A DNA stretch of 64,000 nt from Streptomyces sp. HNM0574 (GTDB lineage Bacteria > Actinomycetota > Actinomycetes > Streptomycetales > Streptomycetaceae): NCBI RefSeq assembly GCF_012726235.1, contig NZ_JAASAH010000012.1, forward strand, positions 1 through 64,000. Reading direction: 5' to 3'. The notes under the pieces are model-generated. The model was not told the origin of the DNA. It did no database searches and saw only the letters and a list, made by a program, of their open reading frames with translations. Positions 7,957 through 15,876 of the stretch are shown piece after piece. The position numbers were made by a program, and so were the translations under genes. Position 1 is the first letter of the stretch. Each line of letters opens with the position of its first letter.

Positions 7957-9465
7957 GTGCGTACTCGGAGAGACCCTGAAGAGCCCCCGCTGTGTCTGGT
8001 GACGGGGGCGAGCGGCTACATCGGCGGGCGCCTCGTGCCCGAACTGCTCGACGCGGGCCACCGCGTGCGCTGCCTGGCCAGGAACCCGGGCGCGCTGCGC
8101 GACCACCCGTGGGCCGGGCGGGCCGAGACCGTACGCGGGGACGTCACCGACGCGGAGTCCGTGGCGGCCGCGCTGGACGGAGTCGACGTCGCCTACTACC
8201 TCGTCCACGCGCTGGGCAGCGGGCGGGACTTCGAGGAGACCGACCGCCGCGCGGCGCGCGTCTTCGCCGAGCGGGCGCGGGCGGCGGGCGTGCGGCGGAT
8301 CGTCTACCTGGGCGGGCTGACGCCCGAGGGGGTGCCCGAGCGGGAGCTGTCGCCGCATCTGCGCTCGCGGGCCGAAGTGGGCCGGATCCTGCTGGAGTCG
8401 GGGGTTCCGACGGCGGTGCTGCGGGCCGCCGTCGTCATCGGCTCGGGCTCGGCCTCCTTCGAGATGCTGCGCTACCTCACCGAGCGCCTGCCACTGATGA
8501 TCACCCCGAGCTGGGTGCGGACGCCGGTGCAGCCGGTGGCCGTACGGGACGTGCTGCGGTACCTCGTCGGCTGCGCGCGGCTGCCGGAGGAGGTGAACCG
8601 GACCTTCGACGTCTGCGGCCCGGACGTGATGACGTACCGCGCGATGATGCGCAGGTACGCGGCCGTGGCCGGGCTGCCGCGCCGGGTGATCCTGCCCGTG
8701 CCGCTGCTCACGCCGGGGCTGTCCAGCCTGTGGGTCGGGCTCGTCACGCCCGTGCCGGCCTCGCTGGCGCGGCCGCTCGCGGAGTCGCTGCGGCACCCGG
8801 TCACCGCCCGCGAGCACGACATCGCCCGGTACGTGCCCGATCCGCCGGGGCATCCGCTCGGCTTCGAGGCGGGGGTGGAGCTGGCGCTGCGGCGGATCAA
8901 GGAGGCCGAGGTCAGCACCCGTTGGTCCTCGGCCGCGACGCCGGGGGCGCCGAGCGAGCCGCTGCCCACCGATCCGGACTGGGCGGGCGGCAGCCTCTAC
9001 ACCGATCACCGCAGCCGGGTCGTCGACGCGCCGCCCGAGGCGCTGTGGCGGGTGATCGAGGGGATCGGCGGCGAGAACGGCTGGTACTCGCTGCCGCTGG
9101 CCTGGAGCGTGCGCGGCTTCCTGGACCGGCTCGTCGGCGGCGTCGGCCTCCGGCGCGGGCGCCGGGACGCGGCCCGGCTGCGCGCGGGCGACTCGCTCGA
9201 CTTCTGGCGCGTCGAGGAGCTCGAACGCGGCCGACTGCTGCGGCTGCGCGCCGAGATGCGGCTGCCCGGGCTGGCCTGGCTGGAGCTGCGGGTGGCCCGT
9301 GACGCGCGGGGCCGCACCGTCTACCGGCAGCGCGCGCTGTTCCATCCGCGCGGGCTGGCGGGGCAGGCGTACTGGTGGAGCGTCGTCCCGTTCCACGCGG
9401 TCGTCTTCGGCGGGATGGCCCGGAACATCGCGCGCGCCGCGGAGGCGCCGGGGGACGGGGCGTGA
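7957..9465 (+). CDS. SDR-type NAD(P)-binding protein fused to a DUF2867 domain
   Basis: This 502-residue protein opens with a Rossmann nucleotide site (VTGASGYIGGRL, residues 15-26), an atypical SDR/NmrA-like domain (RIVYLGGLTPEG, VLRAAVVIGSGSASFEMLRYLTERLP) to about residue 300, and then a DUF2867 domain (SRVVDAPPEALWRVIEGIGGENGWY, LARLRAGDSLDFWRVEE-like region). Proteins of this architecture sit next to photolyases in many bacteria, often under light control. The reaction is unknown. GTG at 7957 is used. The stop overlaps the photolyase GTG by 4 bp (GTGA), so SDR and photolyase are tightly coupled. Confidence 0.9.
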   Translation: MRTRRDPEEPPLCLVTGASGYIGGRLVPELLDAGHRVRCLARNPGALRDHPWAGRAETVRGDVTDAESVAAALDGVDVAYYLVHALGSGRDFEETDRRAARVFAERARAAGVRRIVYLGGLTPEGVPERELSPHLRSRAEVGRILLESGVPTAVLRAAVVIGSGSASFEMLRYLTERLPLMITPSWVRTPVQPVAVRDVLRYLVGCARLPEEVNRTFDVCGPDVMTYRAMMRRYAAVAGLPRRVILPVPLLTPGLSSLWVGLVTPVPASLARPLAESLRHPVTAREHDIARYVPDPPGHPLGFEAGVELALRRIKEAEVSTRWSSAATPGAPSEPLPTDPDWAGGSLYTDHRSRVVDAPPEALWRVIEGIGGENGWYSLPLAWSVRGFLDRLVGGVGLRRGRRDAARLRAGDSLDFWRVEELERGRLLRLRAEMRLPGLAWLELRVARDARGRTVYRQRALFHPRGLAGQAYWWSVVPFHAVVFGGMARNIARAAEAPGDGA

Positions 9466-10838
9466 GCGCGGGCCGCGTGTCCGTCGCGCTGTTCACCTCG
9501 GATCTGCGGCTGCACGACAACCCGGTGCTGCGGGCCGCGCTGGCCGCGGCGGACGCGACGGTCCCGCTGTTCGTCCTGGACACCGGCGTCCGCGCGGCCG
9601 GTTTCGACGCGCCCAACCGCCGCGCCTTCCTCGCCGACTCCCTGGCCGCCCTCGACGCGGGGCTGCGGGAGCGCGGCGGGTGGCTGGTGGTGCGCGCCGG
9701 CGAGGCCGTGGCCGAGGTGCGGCGGCTGGCGGCGGAGACGGGGGCGCACGAGGTGCATCTCGCGGCGGGCGTCAGCGGCTACGCGCAGCGCCGCGAGGAC
9801 CGGCTGCGCCGGGCGCTGGCGGCGGACGGGCGGCGGCTGCGGGTGCACGACGCCGTGGTGACGGTGCTCCCGCCGGGGGCCGTCGCCCCGCAGGGCCGGG
9901 ACCACTTCGCCGTGTTCACCCCGTACTTCCGCCGCTGGAGCGCCGAGCGGCCGCGCGAGGTGCTGGACGCGCCGCGTGCGGTGCGGGTGCCGACGGGCGT
10001 CGCCTCGGAGCCGCTGCCCCGGCGCGCGGACGTGCCGGGGACGGCGCCCGCGCTGGCGGCGGGCGGGGAGCCGGAGGGCAGGCGCCGGTTCACGGCCTGG
10101 CGGCGGGGCGGGCGGCTCGGCGCGTACGCGGAGCGGCACGACGACCTGCCGGGCGACGCCACCTCGCGGCTGTCGCCGCACCTGCACTTCGGCACCCTCT
10201 CGCCGGTCGAACTCGTCGCGCTGGCACGGGAGTCGGCGCAGGACTCCGAGGCGTTCGTGCGGCAGCTGGCCTGGCGCGACTTCCACCACCAGGTGCTGGC
10301 GGCGCGGCCGCGGGCCGCCTGGTCCGACTACCGCCCGCCGCACGGCGGCTGGCGCTGGGACGAGGCGGAGTTCGCGGCCTGGTGCGCGGGCCGGACGGGC
10401 TACCCCGTCGTGGACGCGGCGATGCGCCAGCTGCGGCACGAGGGCTGGACGCACAACCGGGGACGGCTGCTCGCCGCGAGCTTCCTGACCAAGACGCTCA
10501 CCCTGGACTGGCGGCACGGGGCGCGGTTCTTCCTCCGGCACCTGGTGGACGGCGACGTCGCGGACAACCAGCTCAACTGGCAGTGGGCGGCGGGCACCGG
10601 CACCGACACCCGCCCGGGCCGGGTCCTCAACCCCGTGACGCAGGCCCGCCGTTTCGATCCCGGAGGGGAGTACGTGCGCCGCTGGGTGCCCGAACTCGCG
10701 GGCGTCGGCGGCCCGTCCGTGCACCGGCCGTGGGCGCTGCCGCGTGCGGAGCGCGCCCGGCTGGACTACCCCGAGCCGCTCGTCGCGCTCGACGAGGGAC
10801 TCGACCGCCACCGACGCATTCGGGGCCGTTCAGGTTGA
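9462..10838 (+). CDS. phr: Deoxyribodipyrimidine photolyase (class I CPD photolyase)
   Basis: The protein has about 458 residues. It repairs cyclobutane pyrimidine dimers with blue light through FAD. The N-terminal alpha/beta domain (VALFTSDLRLHDNPVL) would hold an antenna cofactor. The C-terminal FAD domain has all signature blocks: RLSPHLHFGTLSPVE, LAWRDFHHQ, GYPVVDAAMRQLRHEGWTHNRGR, DGDVADNQLNWQWAAG, GTDTRPGRVLNP. The start GTG at 9462 overlaps the SDR stop; a longer frame beginning at 9375 would overlap that gene heavily. The length fits class I enzymes. It is the last gene of the methyltransferase-membrane-SDR-photolyase run. Confidence 0.95.
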   Translation: MSAGRVSVALFTSDLRLHDNPVLRAALAAADATVPLFVLDTGVRAAGFDAPNRRAFLADSLAALDAGLRERGGWLVVRAGEAVAEVRRLAAETGAHEVHLAAGVSGYAQRREDRLRRALAADGRRLRVHDAVVTVLPPGAVAPQGRDHFAVFTPYFRRWSAERPREVLDAPRAVRVPTGVASEPLPRRADVPGTAPALAAGGEPEGRRRFTAWRRGGRLGAYAERHDDLPGDATSRLSPHLHFGTLSPVELVALARESAQDSEAFVRQLAWRDFHHQVLAARPRAAWSDYRPPHGGWRWDEAEFAAWCAGRTGYPVVDAAMRQLRHEGWTHNRGRLLAASFLTKTLTLDWRHGARFFLRHLVDGDVADNQLNWQWAAGTGTDTRPGRVLNPVTQARRFDPGGEYVRRWVPELAGVGGPSVHRPWALPRAERARLDYPEPLVALDEGLDRHRRIRGRSG

Positions 10839-10891
10839 GCCGGTTCCGGACCGACGTATCCGATTTTGGCCGGAGTATGCGTAGACGGGAC

Positions 10892-10929
10892 AACCGTGGC
10901 AGGCGTTATGTGGACCACGGTATGTGGAC
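10892..10929. promoter_or_regulatory. Inverted and direct repeats upstream of the P450 gene
   Basis: ACCGTGG at 10892-10898 is inverted as CCACGGT at 10914-10920, and TATGTGGAC occurs twice (10906-10914 and 10920-10928). This is a possible operator in the 181-bp photolyase/P450 gap. The second copy also resembles a DnaA box. No good promoter pair was recognised. Confidence 0.35.
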
Positions 10930-11019
10930 AGACCTCCCCGGATCGGACCGGACGGGGAGTGCCCGCAGCACGGCACAGCACAGCGTCACGACGGACGACC
11001 CTTCGCCTGCGAGGCCACC

Positions 11020-12252
11020 ATGAGTGAGATCACCGAAACCGTCCCGTTCCCCCAGGACCGCACCTGCCCGTACCACCCGCCCACGGCCTACGCCCCGTTC
11101 CGCGAGCACCGCCCCCTCTCCCGCGTCACGCTCTACGACGGCCGCGAGGTGTGGGTCGTCACGGGCCGCGACACCGCCCGCAAGCTCCTCTCCGACAAGC
11201 GGCTCTCCTCCCGCCGCGACCACCCGCACCTGCCGATCACCACCCCGCGGCTGGCCGCCAACGTCGACCGGCGGCCCGCGCTGCTCGGCGTCGACGACCC
11301 CGAACACGGCGTCCAGCGGCGGCTGGTGATCCCCAGCTTCAGCGTGAAGCGGATGGCCGAACTCCGCCCGCGCATCCAGGAGACCGTCGACCGGCTGCTC
11401 GACGCCATGGTCGAGCAGGGCCCGCCCGCCGAGCTCGTCGAGTCCTTCGCGCTGCCCGTCCCGTCGATGGTGATCTGCGCGCTGCTCGGCGTCCCGTACG
11501 AGGACCACGACTTCTTCGAGTCCGCGTCGCGTCGCCTGCTGCGCGGGCCGCTGCCGGAGGACAGCCGGCAGGCCGCCGACCAGCTGGAGGACTACTTCCG
11601 CACCCTCGTCGCGCACAAGCGGAAGCACCCGGGCGACGGCCTGCTCGACGACCTCGTCCAGCAGCGCCTGCCCGGAACGGGCACCGGGGACTCGGGGCTC
11701 TCCGCGGCGGAGGAGCGCGAGGCCGTCGAGGAGCTGATCAGCCTCGCCACGATCCTGCTCGTCGCGGGCCACGAGACCACCGCCAACATGATCTCCCTCG
11801 GCACCTACACCCTGCTCCAGCACCCGGAGCGGCTGGCCGAACTCCGCGCCGACGAGAGCCTGTTGCCCGCCGTCGTCGAGGAGCTGCTGCGGTATCTGTC
11901 CATCGCGGACGGCATGCTGCGCGTCGCCACCGACGACATCGACGTGGACGGCACCGTCATCCGCGCCGACGAGGGCGTCATCTTCTCCACCTCCGTCATC
12001 AACCGCGACCCGGACGCCTTCGCCGACCCGGACACCCTCGACTGGCAGCGCTCCGCGCGGCACCACGTCGCCTTCGGCTTCGGCATCCACCAGTGCCTCG
12101 GCCAGAACCTCGCCCGGGCCGAGATGGAGATCGCCCTGGGCAGCCTCCTGCGCCGGCTGCCCGGGCTCCGCCTGGCCGTCCCCGCCGAGGAGGTCCCCTT
12201 CAAACCGGGCGACACCATCCAGGGCCTGACCGAACTCCCGCTCACCTGGTAG
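11020..12252 (+). CDS. Cytochrome P450, CYP105-like
   Basis: This 410-residue soluble bacterial monooxygenase receives electrons from a ferredoxin. The oxygen-activating helix motif AGHETT is at residues 249-254, the ExxR pair is E288-R291, and the heme ligand is Cys359 in FGFGIHQCLGQNLAR. The N-terminus (PFPQDRTCPYHPP) is characteristic of the CYP105 family. ATG at 11020 is chosen; an upstream GTG frame lacks family similarity. The adjacent downstream gene is its likely ferredoxin. The substrate cannot be read from sequence. CYP105 enzymes act in secondary metabolism or detoxification. No ferredoxin reductase or regulator is next to it. Confidence 0.94.
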   Translation: MSEITETVPFPQDRTCPYHPPTAYAPFREHRPLSRVTLYDGREVWVVTGRDTARKLLSDKRLSSRRDHPHLPITTPRLAANVDRRPALLGVDDPEHGVQRRLVIPSFSVKRMAELRPRIQETVDRLLDAMVEQGPPAELVESFALPVPSMVICALLGVPYEDHDFFESASRRLLRGPLPEDSRQAADQLEDYFRTLVAHKRKHPGDGLLDDLVQQRLPGTGTGDSGLSAAEEREAVEELISLATILLVAGHETTANMISLGTYTLLQHPERLAELRADESLLPAVVEELLRYLSIADGMLRVATDDIDVDGTVIRADEGVIFSTSVINRDPDAFADPDTLDWQRSARHHVAFGFGIHQCLGQNLARAEMEIALGSLLRRLPGLRLAVPAEEVPFKPGDTIQGLTELPLTW

Positions 12253-12299
12253 GAGTTCCGCCCCCGCGCGTCCACGAGAGCGAGAGAGGCAGCACACGC

Positions 12300-12497
12300 A
12301 TGCGTACGCACGTCACCATCGACCGGGAGCTGTGCATCGGCTCGGGCCAGTGCGCCCTCACGGCACCCGGCGTCTTCACCCAGGACGACGAGGGCCTCAG
12401 CGCCCTCCTCCCGGAGGCCGAGGCCGGCGACGGGACCGGAGCGGACCTGGAGGAGGCCGCCCGCGCCTGCCCCGTCTCCGCGATCACGCTCGGCTGA
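12300..12497 (+). CDS. [3Fe-4S] ferredoxin, P450 partner
   Basis: This 65-residue protein has three cluster Cys: C12 and C18 in ELCIGSGQCALTAP and C57 in RACPVSAI. The position of a fourth ligand is Ser15, as in single [3Fe-4S] ferredoxins that serve CYP105 P450s. ATG at 12300 lies 47 bp after the P450 stop, with GAGAGAGGCAG upstream. It should pass electrons from a ferredoxin reductase, which is not in this window, to the P450. Size and spacing are normal. Confidence 0.93.
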   Translation: MRTHVTIDRELCIGSGQCALTAPGVFTQDDEGLSALLPEAEAGDGTGADLEEAARACPVSAITLG

Positions 12498-12501
12498 GCC
12501 C

Positions 12502-12534
12502 GCGGGCCCGCGCCCGCCGAGGACGCGGGCCCGC
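12502..12534. terminator. Bidirectional terminator between ferredoxin and LysE genes
   Basis: GCGGGCCCGCG (12502-12512) and CGCGGGCCCGC (12524-12534) form a perfect 11-bp stem between two convergent genes. Confidence 0.7.
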
Positions 12535-12541
12535 CGCCGGC

Positions 12542-13165
12542 TCAGGAGACGTACTTCCCCGCGCTCTCCACGATCTCGACGATCACCGGGATCAGCGAGA
12601 GCACCAGCAGCACCGCCATCGACACGTTGAACACCCGGAACTGGCGCGGCCGGTTCAGCACGCGCTTGAGCCCGATCCCGAGCAGCAGCCAGAAGAAGGT
12701 GCAGGGCGTCCCGAACACCAGGAAGACCAGCGCGACGGCCACGATGTTCCACACGTGCCCGCCGTCCAGCGCCGCCGCGTAGGTGGTGACGGCGCCGACG
12801 ACCATCACCCACGACTTCGGGTTGACGAACTGGAACAGCGCGGCCTGCACCGCCGACAGCGGCCTGGCCTCGCCCCGTTCCTCCTCCCCGACCGGCGCCG
12901 AGGCGATCCGCCAGGCGAGATACAGCAGGTAGGCGGCCCCGGCCGGACGCAGCAGGTCGAGCACCTCCGGGTGGTCCCGCAGCAGCCCGTCGATGCCCAG
13001 CCCGACCGCGACGACCATGACGGGGAACCCCACGTTGATCCCCATCGCGTGCGGAAAGCTCCGCCGGAACCCGTGGTTCACCCCGGAGGACATGATCATG
13101 TTGTTGTTCGGCCCCGGCGTACCGCACGTGGCGATCACGAACAGGGCCAGGGAGACGTAGACCAT
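12542..13165 (-). CDS. LysE/RhtB family amino-acid-type exporter
   Basis: The 207-residue membrane protein has about six helices and the family motif TPGPNNNMIMSSGVNHG near residue 17, plus FQFVNPKSWVMVVGAVTTY in the middle. LysE/RhtB proteins export basic amino acids, homoserine lactone and similar small amino compounds. It starts 22 bp downstream of the amidinotransferase stop on the same strand, with GGAAAC as a weak ribosome site, so the two form an operon. The pairing suggests that the exported compound is the guanidino product or a by-product such as ornithine. This is an inference from context. Confidence 0.9.
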   Translation of the reverse strand: MVYVSLALFVIATCGTPGPNNNMIMSSGVNHGFRRSFPHAMGINVGFPVMVVAVGLGIDGLLRDHPEVLDLLRPAGAAYLLYLAWRIASAPVGEEERGEARPLSAVQAALFQFVNPKSWVMVVGAVTTYAAALDGGHVWNIVAVALVFLVFGTPCTFFWLLLGIGLKRVLNRPRQFRVFNVSMAVLLVLSLIPVIVEIVESAGKYVS

Positions 13166-13187
13166 CAGGTGTTTCCCGTTCCTCGGC

Positions 13188-14231
13188 TCAGCCCAGATCC
13201 TGGAGCGTGCCCCGCCGCCGGATGTCCACCGAGACGCAGTGGAACCCTCCGCTCAGGGTCCGCGGATGCCGCATCCGGAGCGGCGCCACGGTCACCCCGT
13301 GCCGCTCCAGCTCCCGGATCAGCGCGTGCTGGGTGTCCCCGACGACGGCCAGCTGCGGGCTGACCATCACGAAGTTCATGCCCATCGCGACGGACCCGCG
13401 GGGGAAGGCGCCGGTGTACCCGGTGTCCGCGATCTCCGAGGCCCAGATGATGTCCCAGCCCTGAAGCGGAGGCGGCAGCTGGTCCTCACGGATGCGTTCC
13501 GGATTGAGCACGACGAGCCCCGGCCGCACGGGCGTGATCGTGGTGTCCAGATGGGTGCCCTCGTACACCCCCGCCACCGGGTGCACCCGGTACCCGTCCC
13601 CGAGCACCCGGCGCAGCCAGCGGAAGCCGTACTCGTTCCCGCTGCACGAGATCTGGTACAGGATGTCCCGCCCGAGCCGCAGCACGTTCGCCGCGTCGAA
13701 GACCGGCTCGAAGTTCCGCAGCACCGGCCCCGCCGTACGGTCCGCGTTGTACGTCGCGTCGGGCAGCCGGGGCTTCGGCGCGGAGATCCAGTGCGCGCCG
13801 CTGTCGAAGTACTCGCGCAGGATGTCGCGGTACGCGAACGGCTCGAAGTAGCGCGAACGCAGCGTCATCGGCGCCTCGATGACGGTCTCCCCGATCGGCA
13901 GCAGCACGTCGCGCGGGCAGTAGTTGTACTCCCCGTCCGCGCTCCACTCCGGCGTCCCGAACCGGCGCGAGTGGTCGGTCACCTCCGGCCGCCGCACCGT
14001 GACGCCCTCGCCGCGCAGCAGCTCGACGAAGCCCTCCAGGTCCTCGTTCGCCTCCTCGACGACGCGGGGGTCGTACGGGCCGGTGGGGATCTCGGCGGCG
14101 GATTCCAGATCGTCGGCGTAGTCCACGGCGTACAGCCCCGGGTCGGGGGACGGCACCCGCGCGCCGTCCGCGATCCCGACGATGACCTCCTCCAGCGGAT
14201 CCCACTCGTTGTGCACACTGACCAGCGACAT
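13188..14231 (-). CDS. Amidinotransferase, StrB1/glycine-amidinotransferase family
   Basis: The protein has 347 residues. It transfers an amidino group from arginine to an amine acceptor. It opens MSLVSVHNEWDPLEEVIVG, like streptomycin-pathway StrB1. Its Asp179 (PVFDAANVL), His227 (EGTHLDTT) and Cys332 (GGFHCVSVD) fall at the residue numbers I recall for the StrB1 catalytic triad, so the enzyme should be active. ATG at 14231 has GGGAGGAGCAGG upstream; a longer frame to 14498 is unsupported. There are no other aminocyclitol or streptomycin genes in the window, so the acceptor is unknown (glycine, an inosamine phosphate or another amine). It is in an operon with a LysE-type exporter. Confidence 0.92.
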   Translation of the reverse strand: MSLVSVHNEWDPLEEVIVGIADGARVPSPDPGLYAVDYADDLESAAEIPTGPYDPRVVEEANEDLEGFVELLRGEGVTVRRPEVTDHSRRFGTPEWSADGEYNYCPRDVLLPIGETVIEAPMTLRSRYFEPFAYRDILREYFDSGAHWISAPKPRLPDATYNADRTAGPVLRNFEPVFDAANVLRLGRDILYQISCSGNEYGFRWLRRVLGDGYRVHPVAGVYEGTHLDTTITPVRPGLVVLNPERIREDQLPPPLQGWDIIWASEIADTGYTGAFPRGSVAMGMNFVMVSPQLAVVGDTQHALIRELERHGVTVAPLRMRHPRTLSGGFHCVSVDIRRRGTLQDLG

Positions 14232-14647
14232 GGCCTGCTCCTCCCGCTCCGCCACGGCCGCGCGAGCGCCCCGGCACACGCTCCGGGAGCCCCGCGCACA
14301 CGAAGAGCCCGCCCCTGCCACGGGACGGGCTCGCAGATTCCGGTTCCGGTGATGGTGAGCCGTCCGGCGCGCTGGCCTCCGCCGGACGGTGGTCAACCGG
14401 CCGGTCCCCGGCGGCACTTGGGCCTCACCGAAGCGCGCGGACGCGGGCACAGCTGTGCCCCGATTCAGCGTGACAGCGGCACCCACCATGGTCAACACCG
14501 CCCATGCCGCACAGCATCAGGCGCGGCCCGCGGGAAGCGGACCGCGCCTCGTCGTACATCTTCCGGCGCCGTGCGGAGATCTCCCACTCCGGGTTCCGCA
14601 CGCCTTGTCCGGCTCGTCACCGGCGCGGAACGATAAACGTTTCTGCG
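14232..14647 (-). promoter_or_regulatory. 416-bp leader/promoter region of the amidinotransferase operon
   Basis: No gene was seen. On the minus strand there is TTGACC at 14490-14495 (a possible -35, with only a weak -10, CACGCT, 17 bp on). A perfect 16-bp palindrome GGGCACAGCTGTGCCC follows at 14445-14460, near the expected transcript start and so a candidate operator. A 10-bp perfect hairpin lies at 14360-14389 (CCGTCCGGCG/CGCCGGACGG), and a further hairpin at 14305-14332 (GAGCCCG/CGGGCTC) is nearer the start codon. The order palindrome then two stem-loops then gene would fit repressor control plus a structured leader. No known riboswitch was recognised. Confidence 0.45.
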
Positions 14648-15607
14648 TCACGAGGGCACGGGCTGGGGACGCTGCGGCAGCACCGCGTGCCGCGGCCGGG
14701 ACGGCGCGAGGTGGATGATCAGCAGCTGGAGGCAGGACAGCGCCGCGACCGGCGGCAGCGCGGCCACCGCGATGCTGGCCAGGTCGTTGTCGGCCCGCAC
14801 CACGCACAGCGCCCCCGCGATCAGCGAGAAGGCCAGCAGCGCGGCCCAGGCGATCCGCGGCCGCTTCCCGCACCGCGCGGGCCCGCGCAGGATGAACAGG
14901 GAGGCAGCCGTCCACGGCCCGTAGATGAGGAACGGCCACCAGGCGGCCAGATACCCGACGCTCGGCGTGGCCATCGCCTTCAGCGGCGTGTACGTGATCA
15001 GCCCGCTGACGACGCTGACCGCCCCGAAGATGCCCATCGACACCGCGACGATCCCGAACGTCAGCGAGGGCCACAGCAGTTGGCGCACGGTGTGCCGCGC
15101 CCGCCGCCGCCGTCGCCTGGGCAGCACCGTCCCGCGCCCGTACGGCGGCACACCCGCGCCGTGCGTCACGGCGGACGACGAGCCGGCGGCGGGCGGCGCC
15201 GTGGAAAAACCTTCCGGCTCCTCCCGGTGCACCTCCTGGGCTTCCTGCGCCTGCTGCGCCTCCTGCGCGGAGTGCTGCCGCAGCAGCAGCGTCAGCTCGC
15301 TGTCCAGGTCCCAGCCGCGCCCCGACTCCATGAACTGCGCCGCGGGGAAGTCCGGTTGGGTCCCCTCGGCCCAGGCGTACGGGTCCTGCAAGGCGCCCTG
15401 CGCGTCCGGCGTGCCGCTGTACGGCTGCGCGAAGTACCGCCCGTCCTGCCCGTGTTCAGCCACCTGCCCGTACTCCCCGTACCCCGGATACTCCGCGTAC
15501 GGCCCCTGCTCACCGCGCCCCGGCCCCTGCTCCGGACGCGGACACTCCTGCGGCCCGCCGAGCGTGGGCACGACGCCCCACTCGTCGGGCTCCTGCTGCC
15601 ATGTCAC
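14648..15607 (-). CDS. Membrane protein with disordered N-terminus, DUF2637-like
   Basis: The protein has about 319 residues. The first 170 or so are hydrophilic and rich in Glu, Gln, Tyr, Pro and Gly (QEAQQAQEAQEV). A basic segment PRRRRRRARH then precedes four helices between about residues 185 and 305 (LLWPSLTFGIVAVSMGIFGAV; YLAAWWPFLIYGPWTAASLF; IAWAALLAFSLIAGALCVV; IAVAALPPVAALSCLQLLII). Helix number and spacing resemble DUF2637 proteins, but this is a weak assignment. GTG at 15607 overlaps the stop of the small gene upstream (GTGA), which fixes the start better than the longer frame to 15817. Confidence 0.7.
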   Translation of the reverse strand: MTWQQEPDEWGVVPTLGGPQECPRPEQGPGRGEQGPYAEYPGYGEYGQVAEHGQDGRYFAQPYSGTPDAQGALQDPYAWAEGTQPDFPAAQFMESGRGWDLDSELTLLLRQHSAQEAQQAQEAQEVHREEPEGFSTAPPAAGSSSAVTHGAGVPPYGRGTVLPRRRRRRARHTVRQLLWPSLTFGIVAVSMGIFGAVSVVSGLITYTPLKAMATPSVGYLAAWWPFLIYGPWTAASLFILRGPARCGKRPRIAWAALLAFSLIAGALCVVRADNDLASIAVAALPPVAALSCLQLLIIHLAPSRPRHAVLPQRPQPVPS

Positions 15608-15876
15608 GCGACGCCCCCGTGCTGCTGTTGTGAGAAGCGGTGCCGGAAGTCGTCCTCGATGCGGCTCATCCGCCCGAGGAACTCGGTCAACAACGGCTCC
15701 GCGGAACGTTCCTGGCCCCCACCGTGCCCGACTCTCCCGTCGCCGCCCGGGACCCGGGACGGCTGCGGCGGAACATGCGTCACCCGGTCCCCCGGCTCCC
15801 CGCACTCCGGCGCACACGGCGCCGCGGGGCAGGAGCAGAGGCCCGGGACTCGATTACCTGAGATGGTCACAGTCAC
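15604..15876 (-). CDS. Small Cys-containing protein, unknown
   Basis: The reading has about 90 residues from GTG at 15876, or 88 from GTG at 15870; neither has a strong ribosome site. The N-terminal third holds a Cys cluster CSCPAAPCAPEC (CxCx4Cx3C), the middle is Pro/Gly-rich, and the C-terminus is a predicted helix (PLLTEFLGRMSRIEDDFRHRF). The stop overlaps the GTG of the membrane gene by 4 bp, which supports it being a real, co-translated gene. I do not recognise the family. The Cys cluster could bind a metal, which is speculative. Confidence 0.55.
   Translation of the reverse strand: MTVTISGNRVPGLCSCPAAPCAPECGEPGDRVTHVPPQPSRVPGGDGRVGHGGGQERSAEPLLTEFLGRMSRIEDDFRHRFSQQQHGGVA

Noticed and set aside
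7075..9396. 773-codon minus-strand open frame
   Set aside because: It is opposite the methyltransferase and SDR genes, Arg/Pro/Gln-rich, and has no family similarity.
10920..10928. DnaA box upstream of the P450 gene
   Set aside because: It is a single imperfect copy within a direct repeat, without clustering. It is better read as part of a local repeat.
14232..14647. Guanidine riboswitch for the amidinotransferase operon
   Set aside because: I looked for the paired ACGR-loop hairpins of guanidine-II and the conserved cores of guanidine-I/III and did not see them. Only generic stems and a palindrome are present.
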